Shown here piece after piece: positions 21,253 through 31,035 of a stretch of DNA of 60,800 nucleotides. The DNA is taken from assembly GCF_016820575.1 (NCBI RefSeq), contig NZ_JAEMQH010000006.1, forward strand, positions 2,984 through 63,783, given 5' to 3'. Below the pieces are notes generated by a model. The model was not told the origin of the DNA, ran no database searches, and worked only from the letters and a program-made list of their open reading frames with translations. Made by a program: the position numbers and the translations under genes. How positions within the stretch are numbered: position 1 is the stretch's first letter; every line of letters starts with the position of its first letter. Source of the DNA: Marinobacter sediminum (lineage in GTDB: Bacteria > Pseudomonadota > Gammaproteobacteria > Pseudomonadales > Oleiphilaceae).

Positions 21253-21273
21253 GTTCGCTTAGTATACGCGAAC
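21253..21273 (-). promoter_or_regulatory. Palindromic operator candidate over the WS/DGAT promoter
   Basis: GTTCGC (21253-21258) and GCGAAC (21268-21273) form a perfect inverted repeat with a 9-base centre. The centre contains AGTATA, which on the minus strand is TATACT, a good -10 about 30 bases upstream of the WS/DGAT start. A repressor bound here would block RNA polymerase. Confidence 0.45.
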
Positions 21274-21342
21274 AGCGAGTTTTCCTGTTGGCTCTGCCGC
21301 CAGAAACCGGACTCTACCTCGGCCACGTTATCTTGCCCCGAT

Positions 21343-22254
21343 TCAGTTAGCGAGCCATTCCTTGAGAGAGGCATCGGTGGTCAGTCGATCCCAGAACCAC
21401 ATCAGTGCCTTGCCCTGATCGTCCGCATGCCGGGCTGCATGCAGCATGATTGGGGCCCTGGGCTCGTGCACCTCCTTGGTGATGAGGCTTCCTCGCGCGA
21501 GTTGCTCACGAATGCGGGGTAGCGGCAGCCATCCGACCCCAAGGCCGGATTCCTGGATAGCGATTTTCTGGTCGATATTGGCAACAGTCAGTGTGCGTTG
21601 GCGCCGAAAAATGCCGGCATGACCGGGTGGGAGGGAGCGCGAGGTATCCGCTGCCACCGCCGCCGGGTATTGGGTGATATCGTCTTCCGTCAGGGCGTCG
21701 CTGGTTTCCGCCAACGGGTGGTCGGGGGCGACTGCAAATACGAAGGGTATGGTACCCAGGGCTTGGGTGGTGAAATTGCCGGCGGGTTTGCTGGATTGGT
21801 CGGCGCCGAGGATGAGGTCGACGCGGCGGTCTTGCAGGGCATCCCAGGAGCCGGCAAAAACCTCTTCGACAATCTGCACATCAACCGGCACGCCCAGCGC
21901 GTAGAACTCGCGAACCGCCGGAAACAGGCACGATGCCGGCAACAGCGAGTTGAAGCCGATGCGCAGGCGCGTTTCCCAGCCCTGGGCGACCTGTTTGGTG
22001 GTATGGGCAAGATTCTCCGCCGCCTCCAAAAGCGTGCGGCCTTCCTCGAGCAGGTAACGACCGGCCGGTGTCAGGCTGGCACGGTGTCCGCTGCGGTCGA
22101 AAATGGCAACGTTGAGGTCTTCTTCCAACTTTTGCACGGTGTAGCTGATGGCCGAGGGTACCCGGAACAGTTCATTGGCGGCGCCGGCAAAACTGCCTTT
22201 GCGGTCAATGGCGTCAAGGACTTTCAGGGCGTCAATGGTGATGGCTGTGTGCAT
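21343..22254 (-). CDS. LysR-family transcriptional regulator (YhaJ-like)
   Basis: The 303-aa protein has an N-terminal winged helix-turn-helix (about 5-62, GSFAGAANELFRVPSAISYTV) and a C-terminal periplasmic-binding-protein-like effector domain from residue ~90. It is divergent from a glutathionyl-hydroquinone reductase gene. In E. coli the related regulator YhaJ lies close to the reductase gene yqjG, so quinone-type compounds are a plausible inducer. Repeated CCCGTT half-sites in the shared promoter are its likely binding site. The effector is inferred. Confidence 0.88.
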   Translation of the reverse strand: MHTAITIDALKVLDAIDRKGSFAGAANELFRVPSAISYTVQKLEEDLNVAIFDRSGHRASLTPAGRYLLEEGRTLLEAAENLAHTTKQVAQGWETRLRIGFNSLLPASCLFPAVREFYALGVPVDVQIVEEVFAGSWDALQDRRVDLILGADQSSKPAGNFTTQALGTIPFVFAVAPDHPLAETSDALTEDDITQYPAAVAADTSRSLPPGHAGIFRRQRTLTVANIDQKIAIQESGLGVGWLPLPRIREQLARGSLITKEVHEPRAPIMLHAARHADDQGKALMWFWDRLTTDASLKEWLAN

Positions 22255-22323
22255 GTTCGAAATATCTGAAGTTGTTGGCCAGAAATGCTTGTTTGAGAGG
22301 GTAGCAGGGTACTCGTTATTCTT

Positions 22324-22394
22324 CCCGTTAAATGTGGATGGGCCCGTTGCCGATTAATTGCGAACGGGCGGTCACAATCAGAAATTTTAACGGG
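22324..22394. promoter_or_regulatory. Array of four CCCGTT half-sites between LysR gene and its divergent target
   Basis: CCCGTT occurs at 22324-22329 and 22343-22348 and its complement AACGGG at 22363-22368 and 22389-22394. The inner pair extends to GCCCGTT/AACGGGC around ATTAAT; the outer pair extends to TCCCGTTAAA/TTTAACGGGA. This nested dyad fits the multi-site binding of LysR regulators. The last copy overlaps the ribosome site of the downstream gene. Confidence 0.55.
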
Positions 22395-22403
22395 AGTGTA
22401 CAG

Positions 22404-23390
22404 ATGGGCCTTCTTGTAGACGGCAAATGGCACGACAAGTGGTACGACACCGATAAGACTGGAGGCAAATTCGAGCGAGAAGCCGCGCGCTTCCGTAACT
22501 GGGTCACCGCAGACGGAACACCGGGAGCCCAGGGTGAAGGTGGCTTTCAGGCCGAGTCCGGTCGCTACCATTTGTATGTGTCCATGGCCTGTCCCTGGGC
22601 TCACCGGACCCTGATTTTTCGGAAGCTGAAGGGGCTGGAGCCGCACATCGCGGTGTCCGTCGTGCACCCGGACATGGTGGAGAACGGCTGGGAATTCCGA
22701 CCGGACGATGAGGCGCATCAGGATGACCTGTATAACTACCGGTTCATGCATCAGCTCTACACCCGGGCTGCGCCCAGCTATTCTGGCCGGGTGACGGTGC
22801 CGGTGCTTTGGGATGCCCAGAAGCAGACCATTGTCAGTAATGAGTCGGCGGACATCATCAGAATGCTGAATTCTGCTTTCGACGGCCTGGATGGGGTCAA
22901 GGCGGAGCTGGACTTCTATCCGGCTGAGCTTGTTTCAGGCATTGAGGCCGTCAATGAGCGGATTTATCACACCGTTAACAATGGGGTGTATAAGGCTGGC
23001 TTTGCGACTGCGCAAGATAAATACGAAGAGGCTTATGCTGAGCTGTTCCGGTCGCTGGATTGGCTGGAGGACCGGTTGTCGACCCAGCGCTATCTGGTCG
23101 GGCACCAGCTGACCGAAGCCGATTGGCGGTTGTTCACGACCTTGATTCGGTTTGATGCGGTTTACTTCAGTCACTTTAAATGCAATCGCCAGCGGATTGC
23201 CGACTTCCCGGCTTTGTCAGCCTACGTGCGGGATCTGTATCAGGTGCCCGGTGTGGCTGAAACCGTGGATCTGGACCAAATCAAGCGCCATTACTACGTT
23301 AGCCAGCGCACCATTAACCCGACCCAGGTGGTTCCGGTCGGGCCCGAGGTCGAGCTGGATGCTCCTCATGGCCGGGAAGCGCTTAGCTAA
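22404..23390 (+). CDS. Glutathionyl-hydroquinone reductase (YqjG/PcpF-like)
   Basis: These omega/xi-class glutathione transferases reduce glutathionyl-hydroquinones with a second glutathione. The 328-aa protein has the catalytic motif SMACPWAHR with Cys63, an N-terminal thioredoxin-like domain, and a helical C-terminal domain including NNGVYKAGFATAQ and QRYLVGHQLTEADWRLF. The start is ATG 22404 (MGLLVDGKWHDKW) behind CGGGAG; an in-frame ATG at 22332 lacks a ribosome site and adds unfamiliar residues. It is divergent from the LysR gene and its 3' end overlaps the ispB 3' end by 8 bases. Confidence 0.93.
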   Translation: MGLLVDGKWHDKWYDTDKTGGKFEREAARFRNWVTADGTPGAQGEGGFQAESGRYHLYVSMACPWAHRTLIFRKLKGLEPHIAVSVVHPDMVENGWEFRPDDEAHQDDLYNYRFMHQLYTRAAPSYSGRVTVPVLWDAQKQTIVSNESADIIRMLNSAFDGLDGVKAELDFYPAELVSGIEAVNERIYHTVNNGVYKAGFATAQDKYEEAYAELFRSLDWLEDRLSTQRYLVGHQLTEADWRLFTTLIRFDAVYFSHFKCNRQRIADFPALSAYVRDLYQVPGVAETVDLDQIKRHYYVSQRTINPTQVVPVGPEVELDAPHGREALS

Positions 23391-24351
23391 CCCGGGCCAC
23401 AGCTACTTCGGTAAGCAGGGTGAGTGCGGTCTTATGGCTGGACTCCCCAAGTCCGGACAGGCATTCGGCGGCCTGCGCTGCCTCGGCCCGGGCTCGCGCC
23501 ATGGTGTATTCCAGGGCGCCAGAGCTTTCGACAACGGTAACAATTTGGGACAGATCGTCCAGACCACCTTTGCGAATGGCGTGACGAATGAGCTGGCGCT
23601 CTTCGTCACTGCCGTTGGCCATGGCATGGATCAGTGGCAGCGTAGCTTTGCCTTCCGCCAGGTCGTCGCCGACATTCTTACCCATGGTTTCGGCATCGCC
23701 CCGGTAATCCAGTACGTCGTCCACCAGTTGGAATGCCAGGCCCAGGTGTTTGCCGTAGTCCTGCAGCGCCTTCTCCTGCGGTTCGCTAGCGCCGGCCAGC
23801 AGGGCGCCGGAGTGGGATGCGGCTTCAAACAGCATGGCGGTCTTGTTGTGAATGACCTTCATGTACTGCTCTTCCGTCAGATCCGGATTCTTGACGTTCA
23901 TCAGCTGCATCACTTCGCCTTCGGCAATTACGGCGGTGGCGTGTGAAAGCACATTCATGATCGGCAGGCTTTCCAGCTCCACCATCATCTCGAACGCTCG
24001 GGCGTAAAGGAAATCCCCTACCAGAACGCTGGGAGCGTTGCCCCAGCGGGCATTGGCAGTGCTTCGGCCCCGGCGCATGTCTGAGGTGTCGACAACGTCG
24101 TCATGGAGCAGGGTGGCGGTGTGCAGGAATTCGATCACTGCGGCCAGCTTCAGGTGGTTATTGCCGTTGTAGCCGGCGGCCTGGCTGGAAAGCAGCACCA
24201 ACAGGGGGCGCAGGCGCTTGCCACCGCTCTCAATAATGTACTGGGCAATTTTTTCCACCAAGGGAACGTCTGATGACAGCCGCTGGATGATCAGGTCGTT
24301 GACGCGGCTGAAGTCGTCGGCCACGGTGTCGTAAATGCGCTGGGCTGTCAT
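23383..24351 (-). CDS. ispB: Octaprenyl (polyprenyl) diphosphate synthase
   Basis: IspB elongates farnesyl diphosphate with isopentenyl diphosphate to make the ubiquinone side chain. The 322-aa protein has the first aspartate-rich motif LLHDDVVDTSDMRRG (Asp84, Asp85, Asp88) and the second LVDDVLDYRGD near residue 210, plus GGKRLRP. Its divergence from rplU is the standard gammaproteobacterial layout. The product chain length cannot be read from sequence with certainty. Confidence 0.96.
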   Translation of the reverse strand: MTAQRIYDTVADDFSRVNDLIIQRLSSDVPLVEKIAQYIIESGGKRLRPLLVLLSSQAAGYNGNNHLKLAAVIEFLHTATLLHDDVVDTSDMRRGRSTANARWGNAPSVLVGDFLYARAFEMMVELESLPIMNVLSHATAVIAEGEVMQLMNVKNPDLTEEQYMKVIHNKTAMLFEAASHSGALLAGASEPQEKALQDYGKHLGLAFQLVDDVLDYRGDAETMGKNVGDDLAEGKATLPLIHAMANGSDEERQLIRHAIRKGGLDDLSQIVTVVESSGALEYTMARARAEAAQAAECLSGLGESSHKTALTLLTEVAVARVS

Positions 24352-24466
24352 GCGGCTTGTTGATCCCTTCTTCTATTTGATGGCTGCTGTTTGATGAAAG
24401 CGGTCAGTGATATTTAGGGCAGGTCGCGGCAATGCTAGGTATTGCTGCCTACAGTGTCAACTTGGC

Positions 24467-24495
24467 TTGTATTGCGCGGCACCTTTTCGTACAAT
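24467..24495 (+). promoter_or_regulatory. Promoter candidate for rplU-rpmA
   Basis: TTGTAT (24467-24472) and TACAAT (24490-24495) are 17 bases apart and followed by a GC-rich discriminator (CACGCGCCC), a feature of growth-rate-controlled promoters. The leader would be about 100 bases. The rest of the 253-base ispB-rplU gap holds no gene. Confidence 0.55.
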
Positions 24496-24604
24496 CACGC
24501 GCCCAACTCATCCCAACCTGCGCTCCCTGCTATAGGGTTGCCAAAGAGCTTCCCTTAGAACCAGGTGGATAAGAGCAGGGATGGGTCAATCGCGGAGAAG
24601 GTTA

Positions 24605-24916
24605 ATGTACGCAGTTATTGTTAGCGGTGGTAAACAGCACCGTGTAAAAGAAGGCGAAACTCTGAAGCTGGAAAAGCTGGAAGTTGAAACCGGTGGCAAC
24701 GTTGAGTTCGATCGCGTTCTGCTGGTTTCCGACGGCGATAAGGTTCAGGTAGGTGCGCCGGTTGTAGATGGCGCCAAAGTGACTGCCGAAGTGGTCAGCC
24801 ACGGTCGTCACGACAAGGTTCAGATCATCAAGTTCCGTCGTCGGAAGCATTCCATGAAGCGTCAGGGCCACCGTCAGTGGTTTACTGAAGTCAAGATCAC
24901 GGGTATCAAGGGCTGA
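24605..24916 (+). CDS. rplU: Ribosomal protein bL21
   Basis: bL21 is a 50S subunit protein that binds 23S rRNA domain I. From ATG 24605 ([14 protein letters not shown]) the protein is 103 aa, the usual length. The signature [14 protein letters not shown] with [10 protein letters not shown] lies at the C-terminus. GGAGAAGG precedes the ATG; an in-frame ATG at 24581 is not conserved. rpmA follows 36 bases downstream. Confidence 0.98.
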   Translation: MYAVIVSGGKQHRVKEGETLKLEKLEVETGGNVEFDRVLLVSDGDKVQVGAPVVDGAKVTAEVVSHGRHDKVQIIKFRRRKHSMKRQGHRQWFTEVKITGIKG

Positions 24917-24952
24917 GGCTCTCGAATTACCCCTTAGAGAAGGAGGCTGGTA

Positions 24953-25213
24953 ATGGCTCACAAAAAAGCAGCAGGTAGTACCCGTAACGGTCGCGATTCC
25001 GAGTCGAAACGACTTGGTGTGAAGCGCTATGGCGGCGAAAATGTATCTGCAGGCAGCATCATCGTTCGTCAGCGCGGAACCCGTTTCCACGCTGGTAACA
25101 ATGTAGGCATTGGCAAGGACCATACCCTGTTCGCGAAAGCGGAAGGTCAGGTGAAGTTCGAGGTCAAAGGCCCGCAGAGCCGTAAGTTCGTGAGCATCGT
25201 TCCTGCTGCGTAA
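24953..25213 (+). CDS. rpmA: Ribosomal protein bL27
   Basis: bL27 reaches toward the peptidyl transferase centre with its N-terminal tail. The 86-aa protein starts [16 protein letters not shown], without the cleaved N-terminal extension found in Firmicutes, and includes [26 protein letters not shown] precedes the ATG. It is co-transcribed with rplU and closed by a terminator, although obgE is next in line. Confidence 0.98.
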   Translation: MAHKKAAGSTRNGRDSESKRLGVKRYGGENVSAGSIIVRQRGTRFHAGNNVGIGKDHTLFAKAEGQVKFEVKGPQSRKFVSIVPAA

Positions 25214-25250
25214 GCAGCGGCGATCCGGTTCTGTCGAACCTTAGGTGGCC

Positions 25251-25270
25251 CTGATATCATCAGATATCAG
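25251..25270 (+). promoter_or_regulatory. Perfect 8-bp hairpin after rpmA
   Basis: CTGATATC-ATCA-GATATCAG forms a perfect AT-rich stem with a four-base loop, 37 bases past the rpmA stop and just ahead of the terminator. It may be an mRNA stability element or a protein-binding palindrome. Confidence 0.45.
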
Positions 25271-25280
25271 AGTTGCCAGG

Positions 25281-26545
<1,265 letters not shown>

Positions 26546-26566
26546 ACGAAGAGAGTCGCACGGATC

Positions 26567-27691
26567 ATGAGTGAGCGCACCCATCTGCGTCGGGCCAAGC
26601 GCCTGGTCATCAAAATCGGAAGTGCCCTGCTGACCAACGACGGTAAAGGCCTGGATGTGGCCTCGTTGGGGTTGTGGGTCGATCAGATTGCCGGTTTGAT
26701 TGAAGAGGGTGTGGAGGTTGTGATCGTGTCCTCCGGTTCCGTGGCCGAGGGCATGAGCCGGCTCGGCTGGAAAGCGCGGCCGCAACACCTGCATGAGCTC
26801 CAGGCTGCCGCTGCTGTGGGGCAGATGGGGTTGGTGCAAACCTGGGAAGCGCAGTTCCGGCGCCATGGTTTGCACGCCGCACAGATTTTGCTGACCCACG
26901 ACGACCTCTCCGATCGCAAGCGCTACCTGAACGGTCGCAGCACCTTGCGGGCGCTTCTGGACCTTGGGGTGGTGCCGATCGTGAATGAAAACGACACGGT
27001 GGTCACCGACGAGATCCGGTTTGGCGACAACGATACCCTCGGTGCCCTGGTTGCTAACCTGATTGAGGCCGATGGCCTGATCATCCTGACTGATCAGCTG
27101 GGCTTGTTCGATAAAGACCCGCGCAAGCACGCTGATGCCTCGCTGGTAGCTGAGAGCAAGGCCGGTGATCCTGCGCTTGATGCCATGGCTGGCGGTGGTG
27201 CCGGTGCGCTCGGGCGTGGTGGCATGCTGACCAAGGTTCGTGCTGCCCGGTTGGCGGCCCGTTCCGGTGCGTTTACCGTGATTGTCGGAGGGCGGATTGA
27301 AGGCGTGATTACCCGCCTGCGTCAGGGCGATGTCGTTGGCACGCTGCTGCTGCCAGAGCAGGGAAGGGTCGCGGCTCGCAAGCAGTGGCTGGCGAGTCAT
27401 CTGCAGACTCGCGGCAAGCTGAGTCTGGACGATGGTGCGGTCAAGGTTGTTTGTCTGGGTGGTCGAAGTCTGCTGCCGGTCGGTGTTCGTGAGGTCGTTG
27501 GTCTGTTTCGTCGGGGCGAGATGGTGTCTTGCGTCGATTCGTCGGGCAAAGAGGTTGCCCGTGGTCTGGTGAATTACGATGCGGATGAGGCCAGGGCGAT
27601 CGCCGGGCGCTCCAGTGATCAGATTGCCGAGGTGCTGGGGTATGTCTCAGGTGACGAGATGATTCATCGGGATAATCTGGTGCTCGTTTAA
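26567..27691 (+). CDS. proB: Glutamate 5-kinase
   Basis: ProB phosphorylates glutamate in the first step of proline synthesis and is usually inhibited by proline. The 374-aa protein has the amino-acid-kinase fold: [10 protein letters not shown] at the N-terminus, [24 protein letters not shown], and [13 protein letters not shown]. Residues ~280-370 form a PUA domain. It follows obgE by 21 bases; rplU-rpmA-obgE-proB is the common order. Confidence 0.97.
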   Translation: MSERTHLRRAKRLVIKIGSALLTNDGKGLDVASLGLWVDQIAGLIEEGVEVVIVSSGSVAEGMSRLGWKARPQHLHELQAAAAVGQMGLVQTWEAQFRRHGLHAAQILLTHDDLSDRKRYLNGRSTLRALLDLGVVPIVNENDTVVTDEIRFGDNDTLGALVANLIEADGLIILTDQLGLFDKDPRKHADASLVAESKAGDPALDAMAGGGAGALGRGGMLTKVRAARLAARSGAFTVIVGGRIEGVITRLRQGDVVGTLLLPEQGRVAARKQWLASHLQTRGKLSLDDGAVKVVCLGGRSLLPVGVREVVGLFRRGEMVSCVDSSGKEVARGLVNYDADEARAIAGRSSDQIAEVLGYVSGDEMIHRDNLVLV

Positions 27692-27710
27692 AACCCCGAT
27701 TGCAGGCATA

Positions 27711-27738
27711 AAAAAACCGGCCAATTGGCCGGTTTTTT
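27711..27738. terminator. Bidirectional intrinsic terminator between proB and rpsT
   Basis: AAAAAACCGGCC-AATT-GGCCGGTTTTTT is a perfect symmetric stem with T-runs on both strands. It can end both the proB transcript and the convergent rpsT transcript. Confidence 0.95.
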
Positions 27739-27758
27739 ATTTCTGAAGAGAATTCCGC

Positions 27759-28028
27759 TTACGCGCCCTTCAGAGACTTGATCTTGGCACTCAGGCGGCT
27801 CTTATGACGAGCGACTTTGCTTTTAGCAAAGATGCCTTTGTTGACCATGCTGTCCAGAATCGGCTGAGCCTGCTTGAAGGCAGCCTGAGCTTCTTCGTAG
27901 TTGCCGGACTCAATCTTGGTCTGGATCTTTTTCATGTAGGTACGAGCCATAGAACGCAGGCTTGCGTTGTGCTTGCGGTTCTTCTCGTTCTGACGTGCGC
28001 GCTTTTTGGCTTGCGGGGTATTTGCCAC
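27759..28028 (-). CDS. rpsT: Ribosomal protein bS20, GTG start
   Basis: bS20 binds 16S rRNA early in 30S assembly. The conserved N-terminus ANTPQAKKRARQ places the start at GTG 28028, with CAGGAG seven bases upstream; an upstream in-frame ATG (28091) would add 21 unconserved residues. Length is 89 aa. E. coli rpsT also uses a non-AUG start (UUG) as part of its translational feedback, so the weak start may be regulatory here too. Confidence 0.97.
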   Translation of the reverse strand: MANTPQAKKRARQNEKNRKHNASLRSMARTYMKKIQTKIESGNYEEAQAAFKQAQPILDSMVNKGIFAKSKVARHKSRLSAKIKSLKGA

Positions 28029-28120
28029 CGTAAAACTCCTGAAAATCTCAAATTCGTTGCTGAATGATTCGTTACATCGCGGGCGCGCCAAAACCAGCGC
28101 GTCGAAATAAATGACGCGGA

Positions 28121-28149
28121 ACTATGCCGCTGAAACCCTGAAATGTCAA
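28121..28149 (-). promoter_or_regulatory. Strong sigma-70 promoter of rpsT
   Basis: On the minus strand TTGACA (28149-28144) and CATAGT (28126-28121) are separated by 17 bases, followed by a GC-rich discriminator (TCCGCG). The leader is ~85 bases. A possible -10 for murJ on the plus strand, TGTGCTAAACT (28197-28207), lies in the same divergent gap. Confidence 0.75.
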
Positions 28150-28297
28150 GACCATTGGTCATTTCATCGCCCGGTCATCCCCCGGCACGAGAGGCCTGTG
28201 CTAAACTCGCCGCTCATTGGGTGAGGGTGTCCGGGCCGAGCTAGTAGTTTCCGAGACGCCTTGCCGTATCGCCATCTAACGTCAGATCAGTACCTGC

Positions 28298-29878
28298 ATG
28301 TCATCGGAACCCGAAACCAAAACCAAGCAAAAAAGCCTGCCAAAGGCCCCGGGGCTGCTCCGATCCTCCGGGCTTGTCGGTACCATGACCATGCTGTCGC
28401 GGGTGTTGGGCCTGGTCCGGGACATGGTCATCGCCCGCTATTTCGGCGCGGGTGCCGGTGCGGACGCGTTCTTTGTGGCGTTCAAGATTCCTAACTTCCT
28501 CCGCCGTCTGTTTGCTGAAGGCGCCTTTTCCCAGGCGTTTGTGCCGGTGCTCTCCTCCTATCGGGAAAATCAGCCGGTGTCGGAGGTCAAACGGCTGGTG
28601 GATGCGGTGGCGGGTTCACTGGGGCTGATTCTGTTGGCGGTTACTCTGGTGGCCATGCTAGGGGCGCCAGTGTTGACCGCCGTGTTTGCCCCCGGCTTCC
28701 TTGAGGATGAGATAAAGTTTGCCCTGGCCAGCGACATGCTGCGGATTACCTTTCCGTATCTTTTGCTGATCTCGTTGACGGCGTTTGCTGGGGGCATACT
28801 GAACAGCTACGACCGATTTGCAGTGCCTGCTTTTACCCCGGTTCTGCTGAATCTGGCGATGATTGGTGCCGCTATTTACTTGGCGCCGCTCATGGCCGAG
28901 CCGGTTATGGCATTGGCCTGGGGCGTGCTTATTGCGGGGGCGCTGCAGCTGTTTTTCCAGTTACCGTTCCTGATGCGCCTGGGTCTGTTACCGCGCCCCC
29001 GGATCGACTACAAGCACGAAGGGGTTGGTCGTATCCTCAGATTGATGGCGCCGGCGCTATTCGGTGTGTCAGTGAGCCAGATCAACCTGCTACTGGATAC
29101 GGTGCTGGCGTCCTTTCTACAGACCGGTAGCGTTTCCTGGTTGTACTACTCGGATCGGCTGTCGGAACTTCCTCTCGGGGTGTTTGGCATTGCCATTGCC
29201 ACCGTCATCCTGCCAAGCCTGTCCCGGAAACACGCGGCTGAGTCTGCCGATCAGTTTGCGGCCACCCTTGACTGGGCTGTGCGAGCAGTCCTGTTGATTG
29301 GTCTGCCGGCCGCGGTGGCGCTGGCGCTGCTGGCGGAACCTTTAATTGCCACGCTGTTTCACTATGGTGAAGTGACCGATCGCGACGTGTTGATGTCGGC
29401 TCAAAGTCTGCGTGCCTATTCCGCCGGCCTGCTGGCATTCATGCTGATCAAAGTGCTGGCGCCGGGGTTTTTTGCCCGGCAGGACACCAAAACCCCGGTC
29501 AAGATTGGTGTGATCGCCATGGTTGCCAATATGGCCTTCAATCTCATGCTGGTCATCCCGCTGGCACATGCCGGTCTTGCGCTGGCGACTTCCTTGTCGG
29601 CTTGGTTGAATGGATACCTGCTCTGGCGCGGGTTGCGCAATCAGGGTGCCTGGCGCAGCCAGCCCGGGTGGGGGCGTTTCCTGCTCCAGATTGTCAGTGC
29701 CAACCTGGCGCTGGCGGCAAGCATTGTCTGGCTCAAGGCGCCCGTGAGCGATTGGCTGGCGGCCGGTGGCTTCCAGCGAGCTTCTGATATGGCGGTGCTG
29801 GTTGGTGTTGGCGTTGCGGTTTACTTCCTGATGCTGGCGCTGACCGGGGTGAGGGTAAGACATTTCCGGCAGAGGTAA
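28298..29878 (+). CDS. murJ: Lipid II flippase MurJ
   Basis: MurJ moves lipid II across the inner membrane for peptidoglycan synthesis. The 526-aa protein has about 14 hydrophobic segments and the conserved SRVLGLVRDMVIARYFGAG and FKIPNFLRRLFAEGAFSQAF near the N-terminus, containing the functional arginines. It is divergent from rpsT and followed by ribF, as in Pseudomonas. No strong Shine-Dalgarno stands before ATG 28298, so the start could shift slightly. Confidence 0.96.
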   Translation: MSSEPETKTKQKSLPKAPGLLRSSGLVGTMTMLSRVLGLVRDMVIARYFGAGAGADAFFVAFKIPNFLRRLFAEGAFSQAFVPVLSSYRENQPVSEVKRLVDAVAGSLGLILLAVTLVAMLGAPVLTAVFAPGFLEDEIKFALASDMLRITFPYLLLISLTAFAGGILNSYDRFAVPAFTPVLLNLAMIGAAIYLAPLMAEPVMALAWGVLIAGALQLFFQLPFLMRLGLLPRPRIDYKHEGVGRILRLMAPALFGVSVSQINLLLDTVLASFLQTGSVSWLYYSDRLSELPLGVFGIAIATVILPSLSRKHAAESADQFAATLDWAVRAVLLIGLPAAVALALLAEPLIATLFHYGEVTDRDVLMSAQSLRAYSAGLLAFMLIKVLAPGFFARQDTKTPVKIGVIAMVANMAFNLMLVIPLAHAGLALATSLSAWLNGYLLWRGLRNQGAWRSQPGWGRFLLQIVSANLALAASIVWLKAPVSDWLAAGGFQRASDMAVLVGVGVAVYFLMLALTGVRVRHFRQR

Positions 29879-29886
29879 GGTATAAT
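29857..29886 (+). promoter_or_regulatory. Promoter candidate for ribF-ileS-lspA-fkpB-ispH
   Basis: A perfect TATAAT (29881-29886) lies directly after the murJ stop, with AAGACA (29857-29862) 18 bases upstream, followed by a CGCGCG discriminator. It would give a leader of about 100 bases to ribF. Confidence 0.6.
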
Positions 29887-29991
29887 CGCGCGTTTTCTCA
29901 CCAGTGATCCCCGGTCCGGCAAAACCACGCGTGTTTGCCCTGGATGATACGGGGAGCTGAAAGCCAGCTGGTAATTGAAGGTTCGCATTGC

Positions 29992-30963
29992 ATGCGTCTG
30001 ATCCGAGGCCTGACCAACCTGACTCTGCTGTCCCGGCGGGAGGATTCTCCCCTTGTTGGTGGCTGTGTCGCGACCATTGGAAATTTCGACGGGGTGCACA
30101 TTGGGCACCGGACCATCCTGGAGCAGGTCAAAGAGAAAGCCGCCAGCCTGGGGCTGCCGTCGGTGGTCATGGTGTTCGAGCCCCAGCCCCGAGAGTTTTT
30201 TCAGGGCAAAGAGGCGCCTCCTCGGCTGATGTCGTTCCGGCAGAAATTTGAGGCCCTGACCGCAGCAGGTATTGATTACGTGCTGTGCCTGCATTTCAAC
30301 GGCCGATTCCGCCGTTTGACCAGCCGGGAATTCATTGACGCGGTTTTGGTCAATGGCCTGGGCGTGCGCCATCTGGTGGTGGGTGATGACTTCCGGTTTG
30401 GCTGTGACCGCACCGGTGATTTCATGCTGCTGCGGGAGGCCGGAGAGAGCCAGGGCTTCACGGTGGAGAATACCCGCACCGTGACCATCGACGGTGAGCG
30501 GGTGAGCAGCACCCGGATTCGCGACCGGCTGTCCCTGAACAAATTGGCCGAAGCAGAGACGCTCCTGGGCCGCGCCTACCGGATCACCGGTCGCGTGGTC
30601 TACGGACGTCAACTCGGGCGCGAAATCGGGGCACCAACGGCCAATATTCTGCTTAAGCGCATGGCGCCCCTGAAGGGTGTTTACGTCGTCAGCACGACGC
30701 TTGATGACGGTTCGACCTACGATGGCGTCGCCAATATCGGCCTGAGGCCAACGGTGGATGGCAAACAGCCGGCGCTGGAAGTGCACCTGTTTGACTTTGC
30801 TGGCACACTCTACGGTCGCCAAATCGACGTTGTGTTTCGTGAGGCCCTGCGCGAGGAGATCAAATTCGGCTCCGTGGACGCGCTGAAAGAGCAGATCGCC
30901 AACGACTTTGACGATGCCCGGGACTGGTTGTCCAGAAACGGATCCTGTCGGACAGCGCATTGA
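29992..30963 (+). CDS. ribF: Bifunctional riboflavin kinase/FAD synthetase
   Basis: RibF makes FMN from riboflavin and then FAD. The N-terminal nucleotidyltransferase domain has IGNFDGVHIGH (with the HxGH motif) and STRIRDRLSLN; the C-terminal flavokinase domain has GRQLGREIGAPTANI and GVANIGLRPTV. From ATG 29992 (MRLIRGL) the length is 323 aa; an in-frame ATG at 29935 adds unconserved residues. ileS follows 72 bases later. Confidence 0.97.
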   Translation: MRLIRGLTNLTLLSRREDSPLVGGCVATIGNFDGVHIGHRTILEQVKEKAASLGLPSVVMVFEPQPREFFQGKEAPPRLMSFRQKFEALTAAGIDYVLCLHFNGRFRRLTSREFIDAVLVNGLGVRHLVVGDDFRFGCDRTGDFMLLREAGESQGFTVENTRTVTIDGERVSSTRIRDRLSLNKLAEAETLLGRAYRITGRVVYGRQLGREIGAPTANILLKRMAPLKGVYVVSTTLDDGSTYDGVANIGLRPTVDGKQPALEVHLFDFAGTLYGRQIDVVFREALREEIKFGSVDALKEQIANDFDDARDWLSRNGSCRTAH

Positions 30964-31035
30964 AAACCGGCGGCTTCGGCCCACACATTTAGTGATTACT
31001 GACCCAAACTGACCAAAAGAGCACGCACACAGACC

